Positions 8,431-17,235 of a stretch of 64,000 bases of DNA are shown piece after piece. A program made the position numbers and the translations under genes. Position 1 is the first letter of the stretch. Every line of letters starts with the position of its first letter. Source of the DNA: Vallitalea longa (GTDB lineage: Bacteria; Bacillota; Clostridia; Lachnospirales; Vallitaleaceae); NCBI RefSeq assembly GCF_027923465.1, contig NZ_BRLB01000001.1:1-64000 (forward strand), in the 5' to 3' direction. The notes beneath the pieces were generated by a model. The model was not told the origin of the DNA. It did no database searches and saw nothing but the letters and a program-made list of their open reading frames with translations.

Positions 8431-8466
8431 TAGAAATGAGACAAATTTCAAATTTGATTATTTAGG

Positions 8467-8498
8467 AAAAAGCTATCTATTGACCAGATAGCTTTTTT
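8467..8498. terminator. bidirectional Rho-independent terminator
   Basis: AAAAAGCTATCT at 8467-8478 pairs with AGATAGCTTTTT at 8486-8497, flanked by A and T runs. It can end both the lipoprotein transcript and the convergent nitrogenase-like operon. Confidence 0.9.
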
Positions 8499-8522
8499 AC
8501 GAAAGAACCTAAGTTGAATTAA

Positions 8523-9659
8523 TTAATTTAATACTTCCGCTTTTGTTATAGTATTATATATTTTCTGCGCAAGATAATGAGCTCCTCTATACCCCATATA
8601 TGGTGTGTATTGATATCCATTCTCTTGTCCGAAGCTTGGATAATTTATCTGTATTACATTTGGTTTTTTTAATGCTTCTATCCCATCAGAAAAATTGATA
8701 ATGGATTTTTTATTATCATTGGTTTTTTTGAATCCCAAATCACTCAAATAATCCTCTAGGCATTTATTATGTATATTATTATTTATATATACTCTATTGT
8801 TGTCAAGTTTTGATATTCTTCTTTTTAGATCACTTTCTTTATAAGCTATAAGTTCCAATTCATTATTGTCAGTTGAATTATATGATATATTCAATAAGTC
8901 ACCAATACACTTTAACCACTTTTTAGTACCTTTAATACCATAAGGAGTTACACAAATATATGGTTGATTATATTGTTCTCTCAATATCTCAGCTGCCGCG
9001 ATTCCTTCTTCATGGATAACTATATTAATCATCGCTCTGGAAGCTTGTTCTATAGATTCTAAATTAGTGTCTAACATAAAAGTTGTAGCCAGTTCAAGAG
9101 AAAAATTATCTTTCATTAATCTTCTTATTTCATACAAATCACTAGATCGGTTATAATCATAGATTCCTAAACCAAGTATATTATAATATTGAGATTTCTC
9201 TAAAACAGGAGCATTCTTCACTACTTCATCGACTAATATCTTTAATGTCATTTCTACACCATATCTATAGTCATTCTGGAAATCACAATCTGGCAATAAA
9301 ATTATTTTACTGCGAATCTTGTCCTGTACTTGTAATCTGACACTTTCCAAATCAATACCAATTATTGACGTAATAGACGAACCAATAACAAATAAATATT
9401 TTGGTTTTTCAATTAGGTCAACTTCTATAATTGCATCAATGATTCGATCTTCATTACCGAATGTTACATCATGTTCATCCATATGAGTCGTAAAAGTTTT
9501 AGCTTTTATATCAATACCGAACTGCATAAGTCCTTCAATTGAAAAATGCGTTGTACCAGCAGGACCGAATTCAATAATTACAGCATCTTCTATGCCATTA
9601 AGAGCCCATAGTATACCCATTCTATCTGAAGCTATCGGATTATCTCTATATAATTTCAT
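8523..9659 (-). CDS. nitrogenase component 1-like protein, K-type partner lacking cluster cysteines
   Basis: The 378-residue protein has the fold signature of nitrogenase component 1 subunits: an N-terminal Rossmann part (EDAVIIEFGPAGTTH), a THMDEHDVTFG segment equal to the EHDITFG of the D-type gene, and LFVIGSSITSIIGID. At the three places where component 1 proteins carry cluster cysteines this one has Ala/Ser (RDNPIASDRMG, FGPAGTTH, IGSSITS). It therefore cannot supply Cys ligands and is probably the beta subunit of a heterodimer. The start at 9659 is set by AAAGGAGG seven bases upstream, inside the last codons of the D-type gene, which implies coupled translation. It is the last gene of the operon. 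The substrate is unknown. Confidence 0.85.
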   Translation of the reverse strand: MKLYRDNPIASDRMGILWALNGIEDAVIIEFGPAGTTHFSIEGLMQFGIDIKAKTFTTHMDEHDVTFGNEDRIIDAIIEVDLIEKPKYLFVIGSSITSIIGIDLESVRLQVQDKIRSKIILLPDCDFQNDYRYGVEMTLKILVDEVVKNAPVLEKSQYYNILGLGIYDYNRSSDLYEIRRLMKDNFSLELATTFMLDTNLESIEQASRAMINIVIHEEGIAAAEILREQYNQPYICVTPYGIKGTKKWLKCIGDLLNISYNSTDNNELELIAYKESDLKRRISKLDNNRVYINNNIHNKCLEDYLSDLGFKKTNDNKKSIINFSDGIEALKKPNVIQINYPSFGQENGYQYTPYMGYRGAHYLAQKIYNTITKAEVLN

Positions 9660-9660
9660 A

Positions 9661-11121
9661 CTAATGCCTCCTTTCCATTCTGTTTCCATGACTTTTCATC
9701 ATATCAATCAAAGAATCCTTTTCATCTACTGTTAACAACGCTTCTTTCATTCCTTGTGGCATTTCTTTCATGTTCATTAAAAGATCTTTCATTGGTTTCG
9801 GAACGTTCTTTAGATTTTTTATTTTATCTTTTACTTTATCTTCTAATACAATGTTATCTCCACCCATAAGGCTAAAAATACCTTTTTCATTTATTATCGT
9901 ATCAATAACCTCTGTTATTTTTTCAAATCCTAACTTTTTAGCACAATTATCAGTCACTACTTGAATGATATTGTGTTTTGCAAGTGTCATAGGGCTTTCG
10001 TGTCCAAAATAATAATTTGGACTAAGTTCATCATATATCCTTCTTAGTGGTGCAATATTAGCCATTCGCACAATATATGGATCTATCCCTCTATCTATTA
10101 ATTCATCAATTACTTTCCTATCGTCTTTCATTAACTCTCTACATTGGATTATAATAGGAACCATTCCTAACTCAACCAAAAATAGACAGAATTCAAAACA
10201 ATTGAAAGGTGTATTCCCATAGATGAATGTTTTGTCCCTTAAATATTGTTTTGCAGTAATCAAATTATCATTGACAGTATTATATTTTTCTTTCACTATA
10301 TAATCAAAATCAATATCTAAGATATCACCTATCTGTTCATAAGCATCTTTTATCTTATCTACATCAAGAGCCATAGGAAAAACTATATAAGGTATATCTA
10401 ATTGATTCTTCATTTCCTCAGCAAGCCCCATAGCAGTGGGTTCTACTACTATATTCAATGAACTGGCAACAGCTTTTTGTATAGATTCAATATTAACCTT
10501 AGTTGGAATTGTCATAGATATATCTACATTATTTCTTCTTAACTCTTTATATAATTCTGTTTTCTCTATCCCTAGATATTTGAATCCTAATATATTGACG
10601 GTTCTTTCTTTTTTTTCCATAGGAATCATAAGTGATGCTAATTGTTCTAACGCTTTTTTTACACCATCAATATGACTATTACATTTAAAATGCTCAGTTT
10701 TCACAATAAGTAATTTAGTATCCACTTCTTTTCTTAGACTTCGTAATATGCTCTCTACATCTTCTCCAATAAGTTCAACAACACAAGTTGTTATGACCAT
10801 CAATGCTTTTGGTTTCTCTTTTCTATCAATTTCTTTAATTATGTTTTTTAAATCTTCTTCACATCCAAAGGTAATATCATGTTGTTCTAGAACAGCTGAG
10901 TACACACGGTCTTTACCATTTTGACGTATCATAGCGAAGTCTTTACCATAATATGTACATTCTTCTGTTCCTATTATAAGAAGCGTTAGATCTTCTATAT
11001 AAGAAGCTGTCATGACTGCTCCAAAAAGTGGACAATGAGGCCCAGGAAACTGAGCTTTACTCAGGGTCTTAATATCTTTATCTTCTACAATATTACTTAA
11101 TCTATATTCATCACTTAACAT
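9661..11121 (-). CDS. nitrogenase component 1-like protein, D-type subunit
   Basis: The 486-residue protein has the three conserved cysteines that anchor the interface cluster in the NifD/BchN/CfbD superfamily: C30 in PGPHCPLFGA, C55 in GTEECTYYGKD and C113 in TTCVVELIGED. EHDITFGCEED at 80-90 is also typical. The C-terminal Cys and His that bind FeMo-co in NifD are not recognisable, and no nifE/N/B genes are present, so dinitrogen fixation is unlikely. Paired with the Cys-free subunit it resembles dark-operative protochlorophyllide reductase in layout, where one subunit gives three Cys ligands. It overlaps the ABC ATPase by 11 bp and has AAAGGAGGG before its start. The likely role is an ATP-dependent two-electron reduction of an imported ligand. 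Confidence 0.9.
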   Translation of the reverse strand: MLSDEYRLSNIVEDKDIKTLSKAQFPGPHCPLFGAVMTASYIEDLTLLIIGTEECTYYGKDFAMIRQNGKDRVYSAVLEQHDITFGCEEDLKNIIKEIDRKEKPKALMVITTCVVELIGEDVESILRSLRKEVDTKLLIVKTEHFKCNSHIDGVKKALEQLASLMIPMEKKERTVNILGFKYLGIEKTELYKELRRNNVDISMTIPTKVNIESIQKAVASSLNIVVEPTAMGLAEEMKNQLDIPYIVFPMALDVDKIKDAYEQIGDILDIDFDYIVKEKYNTVNDNLITAKQYLRDKTFIYGNTPFNCFEFCLFLVELGMVPIIIQCRELMKDDRKVIDELIDRGIDPYIVRMANIAPLRRIYDELSPNYYFGHESPMTLAKHNIIQVVTDNCAKKLGFEKITEVIDTIINEKGIFSLMGGDNIVLEDKVKDKIKNLKNVPKPMKDLLMNMKEMPQGMKEALLTVDEKDSLIDMMKSHGNRMERRH

Positions 11122-11908
11122 TATTTTTCCCTCCTTTAAATACTTTGATGGGTCTTATGTTAACTCTACCATTTTCATCCTGGGCAACAATAGCTTCAAC
11201 ATTATATACATCCCTTAATAAAGTTGAACTAAATATTTTATCAGGTTCCCCTATTCTTACTATACTGCCTTTTTTCATAACACATACTCTATGTGAATAT
11301 TGACAAGCTTGATTCAAATCATGTAGAACCATAACAACTGTCATATTAAGTTCTCTATTCAATTCCTTAACTAAATCCAATATTTCCAATTGATGGCATA
11401 TATCTAAATATGTAGTGGGTTCATCCAATAATAATATTTTTGGATTTCTAGCTAATGTCATGGCTATCCATACTCTCTGCTGTTCTCCCCCAGATAATGA
11501 ATTGACTGGTTTGTCAGCTAAATGCATGACTCCTGTTTTTTCCATGGCAACATCAATTTGTTCTCTATCATAGTCACTCATTGGCTCATACCATTTTTTA
11601 TGTGGCATTCTTCCATATAACACCAGTTGTCTTACTATAAAATCAGTTGAAGACCTATTATGCTGACTTAATGATGCGAGTTTCTTAGCAATTCTTTTAG
11701 GAGATAGATGTTCTATATCATCTTGCTCAATTAAAATTTTTCCTTTTTGATATTCCAGTTTCTTAGTTATATTTTTCAGTATTGTTGATTTTCCAGAACC
11801 ATTAGGTCCAACAATAGATAATATCTCTCCTTTATTAATTGTCAGATCAAGATCATTAATGAATGGTCTTTCGTTGTATGAGAATGAAATCTGTTTTAAC
11901 TCTATCAT
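11111..11908 (-). CDS. ABC transporter ATPase, FepC/BtuD type (iron-chelate, heme or corrinoid uptake)
   Basis: The 265-residue ATPase has Walker A GPNGSGKSTILK near residue 36, the FepC-like RIAKKLASLSQHN Q-loop region, signature LSGGEQQRVWIAMTLARNP and Walker B ILLLDEPTTYLD followed by the HDLNQA switch. This is the classic siderophore/heme/vitamin B12 importer ATPase. It overlaps the permease stop by four bases and the D-type gene start by 11 bp, so it is firmly embedded in the nitrogenase-like operon. It powers import through the FecCD-type permease next to it. Confidence 0.95.
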   Translation of the reverse strand: MIELKQISFSYNERPFINDLDLTINKGEILSIVGPNGSGKSTILKNITKKLEYQKGKILIEQDDIEHLSPKRIAKKLASLSQHNRSSTDFIVRQLVLYGRMPHKKWYEPMSDYDREQIDVAMEKTGVMHLADKPVNSLSGGEQQRVWIAMTLARNPKILLLDEPTTYLDICHQLEILDLVKELNRELNMTVVMVLHDLNQACQYSHRVCVMKKGSIVRIGEPDKIFSSTLLRDVYNVEAIVAQDENGRVNIRPIKVFKGGKNNVK

Positions 11909-12891
11909 CTTCTAGCACCCCTTCTCAATAAATATAAAAAGAATGGTCCACCCAGCATTGCCATCATAGTACCAACAGGTAACTCAATAGGTGCAGCTAT
12001 CATTCTAGCTAATGTATCTGCTATTACTAATACTGCCCCTCCCATAATCATACTGAGAGGCAACAGCCATTTGTAATCAGACCCGAATAGTAATCTACAT
12101 ATATGAGGCACAACTAATCCTACGAATCCTATGATTCCAACAAAAGCAACACTTACTCCTGCTAAAAATACTGCTACTAGAGAAATAAGTATCCTAGTTA
12201 CGTTCACGTTATATCCTAGATTCTTAGCTACATCGTCACCAAGTTGCAATACATTGGCAGGTCTTATACATATAAGTGCTAATATGATACCAATAAAGGA
12301 ATATATGCCTAATATCTTCACATCTGGCCATGATACGGTAGATAATGAACCATTAGTCCATAACATGACCCCTTGTATTTTATCTGAATTAAGAAGAGAA
12401 AGTAATCCTGTGGCTCCACCTAGAATAGCATTAACAGCGACTCCAGCCAGAACGATACGGATAGGTTCAATTTCTCCACCCTTCCATGCCAATCCATAGA
12501 CTACGGCACAAGCTATGATACCTCCTACGAAAGCAGCTATAGGTACTAAAGATACATAGCTAGGGAACAACAGCAATATGATAATAGCGAATAAACTGGC
12601 TCCTGATGATACCCCTGTAATCCCTGGGTCAGCTAATGGATTTCTCATAACGGATTGTAGAAGAGCTCCACTTGCTGACAAATTAGCTCCAACAAATACC
12701 GCTATCCATACACGTGGAAGCCTTATGTCATTAATGATTGCTTTATTGACTGTATATTCATCATTGAAGAAACTACTAATTATTTCTTTTAATGATATTC
12801 TGACGCTTCCCAAACAAATACCTAACAAAATTGATACTATAAGTACAACTATTATAATTATAAGCTTTGATTTAAGCCATTTTTTAACCAT
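11905..12891 (-). CDS. FecCD/BtuC family ABC transporter permease
   Basis: The 328-residue membrane protein has about nine to ten transmembrane segments. Family landmarks are LRLPRVW-like DIRLPRVWIAVFVGANLSASGALLQSVMRNPLADPGITGVSSGA near residues 48-92, and GIIGFVGLVVPHICRLLFGSDYKWLLPLS near 250-280. It would form a homodimeric channel for an iron chelate, heme or corrinoid. It sits between the binding protein and the ATPase, with only a few bases on either side. Confidence 0.95.
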   Translation of the reverse strand: MVKKWLKSKLIIIIVVLIVSILLGICLGSVRISLKEIISSFFNDEYTVNKAIINDIRLPRVWIAVFVGANLSASGALLQSVMRNPLADPGITGVSSGASLFAIIILLLFPSYVSLVPIAAFVGGIIACAVVYGLAWKGGEIEPIRIVLAGVAVNAILGGATGLLSLLNSDKIQGVMLWTNGSLSTVSWPDVKILGIYSFIGIILALICIRPANVLQLGDDVAKNLGYNVNVTRILISLVAVFLAGVSVAFVGIIGFVGLVVPHICRLLFGSDYKWLLPLSMIMGGAVLVIADTLARMIAAPIELPVGTMMAMLGGPFFLYLLRRGARR

Positions 12892-12894
12892 ATG

Positions 12895-13920
12895 TTACTC
12901 ACCATAAATTATGTCGTATAATGATTCTAAAGCTTCAGAACATCTGATATTAGCAACAACCCCAAAATATTCAGGATCAAGATCGAATACTTGTTCGTTT
13001 TTAACTGCATCCAGTGCATTCCATACAGGATTTTCTGAGAATTCTTTTTCAAACATCTGTCTGCTTACTTCTGGATCTGCATGAGTGAATCTAAGGATAA
13101 CATCTGGATTCATTGATACAACGGACTCTATGCTAAATGGTACGTAAGGACTTTTTATTTCCATATCATCAGTTATATTTTCAAGATTCAAGCGATTAGC
13201 CAAATCTCCTATGTAAGACATATCTGTTGCCAACATAAAACTTTCCGGTGTACCAAATATTATCATAACCTTTTTTACTTCTTTTCCTTCTATTTTATCC
13301 ATAACCTCTTTTTCGGTATTATTCATTTTATCTACGATTCCTTTAGCTTCATCTTCTTTATCAAAAGCTTTACCGATTGTTTCTATAGAGTTTATAATGT
13401 CATTGTATCCACTGGTTTGTATAAATTCCGTTCTTATCTTTTTATTCTCTAAACTTTCTTGTAGACTATTTTTTAAAGCACTATCAGTAATGAACACATC
13501 CAATTCAAGGCTTTTTAGTTTTTCCATATCTGGTTGCATACTCATTCCTATAGATGGAAGATCCTTATATCGTTCTGGTATATTAGAATCAGAAGAAGGA
13601 ACACCAACTAGATCTATCCCTAGAACATCAAAAACTTCAACTAATCCTATTGTTCCTACAGCAACTTTATTAGGTATCTCGTCAAATTCTAAAACACTAT
13701 TTTTCTCTTCCGTTTTGGATGCACTTGTCATATCATCGATTTTTTCATCACCATGTTGCTCAATATTTTTATTATCTTCTTTTTGGTTATTGTCAATATC
13801 TTCCTTCACATTAGTATTTGTAGACACATCTTTTTCAGTTACAGCTTTCTTGTTGGAACTGCAACCTACACCTAGTATCAACACCAACACTAATAAACCA
13901 ACTATCCCTATATTTTTCAT
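12895..13920 (-). CDS. FecB/BtuF-type substrate-binding lipoprotein
   Basis: The 341-residue protein starts MKNIGIVGLLVLVLILGVGCSS, a lipoprotein signal with lipobox LGVGC. An acidic Asn/Glu/Lys linker (about 25-75) is followed by a periplasmic-binding-protein class III fold: EIPNKVAVGTIGLVEVFDVLGIDLVGVP, a long helix, then the C-terminal lobe with SMNPDVILRFTHADPEV. This is the surface receptor for the neighbouring importer. It is placed directly after the NifH-like gene, with TTAGGAGG before its start. The ligand is unknown; Fur control suggests an iron compound. Confidence 0.92.
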   Translation of the reverse strand: MKNIGIVGLLVLVLILGVGCSSNKKAVTEKDVSTNTNVKEDIDNNQKEDNKNIEQHGDEKIDDMTSASKTEEKNSVLEFDEIPNKVAVGTIGLVEVFDVLGIDLVGVPSSDSNIPERYKDLPSIGMSMQPDMEKLKSLELDVFITDSALKNSLQESLENKKIRTEFIQTSGYNDIINSIETIGKAFDKEDEAKGIVDKMNNTEKEVMDKIEGKEVKKVMIIFGTPESFMLATDMSYIGDLANRLNLENITDDMEIKSPYVPFSIESVVSMNPDVILRFTHADPEVSRQMFEKEFSENPVWNALDAVKNEQVFDLDPEYFGVVANIRCSEALESLYDIIYGE

Positions 13921-13934
13921 TAATTGTTTTCCTC

Positions 13935-14675
13935 CTAAATAATTTTTTCAGCTAATTCCATATAGACAGAAGACATATCATCCTCAGGAAAAGCTTCTAC
14001 AACAGTTTTCCCTAGATTTTCTGCCTTTTGGACTATTGGATTTCTTGGAATTCGCTGTATAATAGTTGTTTTTAGTTCTTTACTGAGATTTTCTACTAGC
14101 TTTGTTTCATTTTCAATATTTTTGGCATTAAGTATCAATCCACCTAAAGATGCATATTCTCTGTTAGAAAACTGCTTAACTGCTGTTGCAATGTTATTGG
14201 CTGCATACATACTCATCATCTCGCCACTAGTAACGATGAATACTTCATCTGAATAACCTTTTCTAAGAGGCATAGCGAATCCACCACAAACCACATCACC
14301 TAATACATCATAAATTACCACATCTGGTTTATATATATCATAAGCATTAAGCTCTTCAAGTTTTTCAAATGCTGATATTATACCTCTACCTGCACAACCT
14401 ATTCCTGGTGTAGGACCTCCTGCCTCTAAACATAATACTCCTCCATCACCAACAACAATAAGATCATTCAACTTTGTATCTTTTTTCTTTTCTTTTAATG
14501 TATCTAAAATAGTTGGAATTCTCTTTCCTCCTACAAGACTCTTAGTAGAATCGGCTTTTGGATCACAACCAATCTGCATCACTGTTTTACCTTTGGCTGA
14601 TAATGCCCTTGATAAATTCGAAACTGTTGTCGATTTACCTATACCACCTTTTCCATAAATAGCTATCTTTTTCAT
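13935..14675 (-). CDS. NifH/BchL-like ATP-dependent iron protein
   Basis: The 246-residue protein has the P-loop [10 protein letters not shown] at 8-17, GCDPKADST at 36-44, and the two cysteines that ligate the bridging 4Fe-4S cluster of the homodimer: C94 in GIGCAGRGI and C130 in [12 protein letters not shown]. It would hydrolyse ATP to drive electrons into the component 1-like pair. It is shorter than NifH (about 275-295) and has no nif neighbours. It is the first gene of the six-gene operon with a Fur box 27 bp upstream. It belongs to the nitrogenase-like reductases; the closest subgroup needs a tree. Confidence 0.93.
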   Translation of the reverse strand: MKKIAIYGKGGIGKSTTVSNLSRALSAKGKTVMQIGCDPKADSTKSLVGGKRIPTILDTLKEKKKDTKLNDLIVVGDGGVLCLEAGGPTPGIGCAGRGIISAFEKLEELNAYDIYKPDVVIYDVLGDVVCGGFAMPLRKGYSDEVFIVTSGEMMSMYAANNIATAVKQFSNREYASLGGLILNAKNIENETKLVENLSKELKTTIIQRIPRNPIVQKAENLGKTVVEAFPEDDMSSVYMELAEKII

Positions 14676-14701
14676 AAACTCACCATCACTTTCTGGTTAA
14701 T

Positions 14702-14720
14702 GATATCAATTATCATTTTC
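14702..14720 (-). promoter_or_regulatory. Fur box before the nitrogenase-like/ABC operon
   Basis: On the minus strand GAAAATGATAATTGATATC matches the 19-bp Fur consensus at 15 of 19 positions. It ends 26 bp before the NifH-like start codon, over the expected promoter. Confidence 0.75.
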
Positions 14721-14757
14721 ATTTACATTTAATATTTTTAGATTTTCTCTAAAAAAT

Positions 14758-14802
14758 TTGTTATTATTATAAAATTATGTTATGATACTAATAATCATTA
14801 TC
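14758..14802 (+). promoter_or_regulatory. promoter with overlapping Fur box for the AraC gene
   Basis: TTGTTA (14758-14763) and TATGAT (14781-14786) are separated by 17 bp. GATACTAATAATCATTATC at 14784-14802 matches the Fur consensus at 17 of 19 positions and covers the -10 end and the start site. The AraC ATG follows at 14820 after GGAGGAAG. Confidence 0.8.
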
Positions 14803-14819
14803 ATTAATAGGAGGAAGTT

Positions 14820-16082
14820 ATGAATATATTTTTATCAAAGGATAATAAAATTATCTATCCTCATTTGAATCATGTTTTAAAGAGTTATTATTATACTACT
14901 AACCGTAGTGTTTATGCTTATGATGGCCATGGTATTTTAATAGATAAAGTAACCAAGGATGATTATACTGACGTCAATGAATATATGGATGATATAGTAA
15001 AAAATATCATTATACGTTATTTACATACAGTTATCCTATCCCCTCGTGATTCACTTATTTATGAATTACATAAAAACATATATACCATAATAGCACCGGT
15101 ATTAAAAGATAATACTCTTATGTGTTTTTTAATCATGGAACCTTTTACTATCATAAATTTATCTACCATGGATAAGAAATGCTATTTTGAAAAATTCTGT
15201 ACATCTATGAAAACACCTATAACCTACCCTATATTTAAGAAATTCGAATACATCCACAATAATAGAGTCAATTACCTAGGTCAATTATTTCACCATTTGA
15301 TGACTAAAAGCATATATATTGGAAATCAGCATTTTCAACCCAAGGAATCAATGAATAATACAATATGGGGAAAAGCATTACCCCTTGATTGTTATGATTA
15401 TACTGATGGTTTTATTAATTTTCCAGCAGTAAAACAGATATGTGACTACTTAGTCATAAAAGATATAGAAAAAGCATTAAAAACATATGATACTTTACAA
15501 ATCTTTCTACAATTACCTAATCAAAGCAAATGCAATATAAAAATGTTAAAGTATCAGTTGGTAGCTTTTACAACTGTCATTCAATATCATTTATCAAATC
15601 ATTTTAAAGATATAAACACACAGTTGCATAAAATTTCTAATAAATGCATTTTACATATTGATCAATATTATGATTATAGTTTACTATATCAGATAGGAGA
15701 AATGATAATAAAAGAATTTTTTGGCATCATTAAGAACCATACATTAATACAGCTATCTCCTAATATTCTCCAAGCTCTTAAGTATATTAATAATAATTAT
15801 ATGCATAATATAAAATTGTCCGATATAGCGAGTAGTATTCCCATAAACGAAAGCTATTTATCAGCTCAATTCAAGCAGGAATACCATATATCTCTGAAAC
15901 AATACTTGAATCAATACCGTATTAATCAAGCTACCATTTTAATTAAGAATTCAGATATGAACTTGACAGATATTGCATTGAAAGTTGGATTTGAATCAAC
16001 TAATTATTTTTCAACAGTATTCAAGAAATATTTGAATATGACTCCAACCGAATACTATAAAAATTATACTTATTCATTATAA
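14820..16082 (+). CDS. AraC family transcriptional regulator
   Basis: The product is 420 residues. About 320 residues of unrecognised N-terminal sensor region are followed by two AraC helix-turn-helix motifs: IKLSDIASSIPINESYLSAQFKQ and LTDIALKVGFESTNYFSTVFKKYLNMTPTEYYKNY. It is transcribed divergently from the nitrogenase-like operon and both directions have Fur boxes. Fur-controlled AraC regulators such as YbtA and AlcR switch on siderophore uptake when the ligand is present. By analogy this protein could sense the molecule the operon imports. No signal peptide, so it acts in the cytoplasm. Confidence 0.9.
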   Translation: MNIFLSKDNKIIYPHLNHVLKSYYYTTNRSVYAYDGHGILIDKVTKDDYTDVNEYMDDIVKNIIIRYLHTVILSPRDSLIYELHKNIYTIIAPVLKDNTLMCFLIMEPFTIINLSTMDKKCYFEKFCTSMKTPITYPIFKKFEYIHNNRVNYLGQLFHHLMTKSIYIGNQHFQPKESMNNTIWGKALPLDCYDYTDGFINFPAVKQICDYLVIKDIEKALKTYDTLQIFLQLPNQSKCNIKMLKYQLVAFTTVIQYHLSNHFKDINTQLHKISNKCILHIDQYYDYSLLYQIGEMIIKEFFGIIKNHTLIQLSPNILQALKYINNNYMHNIKLSDIASSIPINESYLSAQFKQEYHISLKQYLNQYRINQATILIKNSDMNLTDIALKVGFESTNYFSTVFKKYLNMTPTEYYKNYTYSL

Positions 16083-16083
16083 C

Positions 16084-16185
16084 AAAAAGGCTCTTCTATT
16101 AAGTAAATAACTCAAACCTAACTTATCCTCTATTTGCATTAAATTAAAGGTGGAAAAGTTGAGCAAACAATAAAAGAGTCTTTTT
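16084..16185 (+). terminator. terminator stem split by a roughly 68-bp insert
   Basis: The arms at 16084-16100 and 16169-16185 pair at 16 of 17 positions including one G-T (AAAAAGGCTCTT with AAGAGTCTTTTT as core) and lie just after the AraC stop. The loop is about 68 bases and contains CTATTTGCATTAAATTAAAG at 16130, which recurs in altered form at 23681. It looks like an ordinary bidirectional terminator whose loop gained an insert. Confidence 0.5.
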
Positions 16186-16225
16186 AATTCGACCATGATA
16201 TATTTAACTATATTCTACATAGCTG

Positions 16226-17110
16226 TTACTGGATATAATTTGTCAAAGTACCTATTTTCTCAATAGTACAATCAATCTTATCCCCTGATTTCAAATATTT
16301 GGGTGGATTGAATCCTATACCTACACCTGAAGGAGTTCCTGTTATTATGATATCTCCTGCTTCTAGTTTAATACCTTGTGATAGCTCTGAAATAATATGA
16401 GATATATCAAAAATCATATTTTTAGTATTGGACGATTGACGTATTTCATCATTGACTTTACTACTGATATTCAACGCTACTGGATAAGGAATCTCATCTT
16501 TAGTAACTATATACGGCCCCATAGGACAGAATGTTTGAAGACTCTTTCCTCTAAACCATTGCTCATGCTTTTTTTGTATATCTCTAGCAGATATATCATT
16601 GACAATTGTATAACCGAATATGTATTCTTCTACGTTTTCTGCATCAATATTAATTCCATCTTTACCAATAATCACTGCTAATTCAACTTCATAATCTATT
16701 CCATCAGTTACCTTCTCATGTCTTAATATCTTGTCTTCTGGACCTATCGTTTCGTCTGCTCTTTTAGTGAAATAAATTGGATATTTCGGTATTAACTCTT
16801 CTTTGTTCTTAACATAATCCTTTATTTCTAATGCGTGTTCTTCATAATTTTTACCTAAGCATATAATATCTTTCTTAGGATGTTTAATCGGGGAACAAAT
16901 CTTGACATCCTTCAATAATATTGTCTCACCATTATATTTCTTGATTCTGTTATTTATCAAAACTATTTTATCATCATATCTTGATATAAAATCATTCATA
17001 TCGTTAATTGATTCGTTAATTAAATTTTCCAATGGAATAATTGATAGTTTATCATTATTAAGAATACCGATTGTTCCTTTGCCTCTATATTCATATGTGC
17101 ATAAATACAT
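16226..17110 (-). CDS. fumarylacetoacetate hydrolase (FAH) family protein
   Basis: The 294-residue protein carries the FAH catalytic-core motifs: KIDIICLGKNYEEHA-like PKKDIICLGKNYEEHA, DGIDYEVELAVIIGKDG with the metal-binding Glu pair, GYTIVNDISARDIQ and GDIIITGTPSGVGIG. Such enzymes hydrolyse or decarboxylate 2-keto acids such as acylpyruvates using Mg2+; the exact substrate is not predictable. The start at 17110 is chosen because AGGAGGT lies just upstream of MYLCTYEYRG. It seems monocistronic. It has no evident link to the neighbouring iron genes. Confidence 0.88.
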   Translation of the reverse strand: MYLCTYEYRGKGTIGILNNDKLSIIPLENLINESINDMNDFISRYDDKIVLINNRIKKYNGETILLKDVKICSPIKHPKKDIICLGKNYEEHALEIKDYVKNKEELIPKYPIYFTKRADETIGPEDKILRHEKVTDGIDYEVELAVIIGKDGINIDAENVEEYIFGYTIVNDISARDIQKKHEQWFRGKSLQTFCPMGPYIVTKDEIPYPVALNISSKVNDEIRQSSNTKNMIFDISHIISELSQGIKLEAGDIIITGTPSGVGIGFNPPKYLKSGDKIDCTIEKIGTLTNYIQ

Positions 17111-17235
17111 GATCTTACCTCCTATAAGAATTCCTTGCATTTATTTTAACATATAATATTATGTGTTCCAATCTTAATATTTAATTTAGAAATTTATCTA
17201 CTTATATTAAATTAATGATGAATAAGCTAAGTTAA

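Noticed and set aside
13397-13942. 181-codon frame antisense to the binding lipoprotein
   Set aside because: Ser/Leu/Phe-rich antisense frame of a clear gene, without a binding site.
9661-14675. True molybdenum nitrogenase
   Set aside because: No nifE/N/B or cofactor genes, no recognisable FeMo-co Cys/His ligands, and the K-type partner lacks cluster cysteines.
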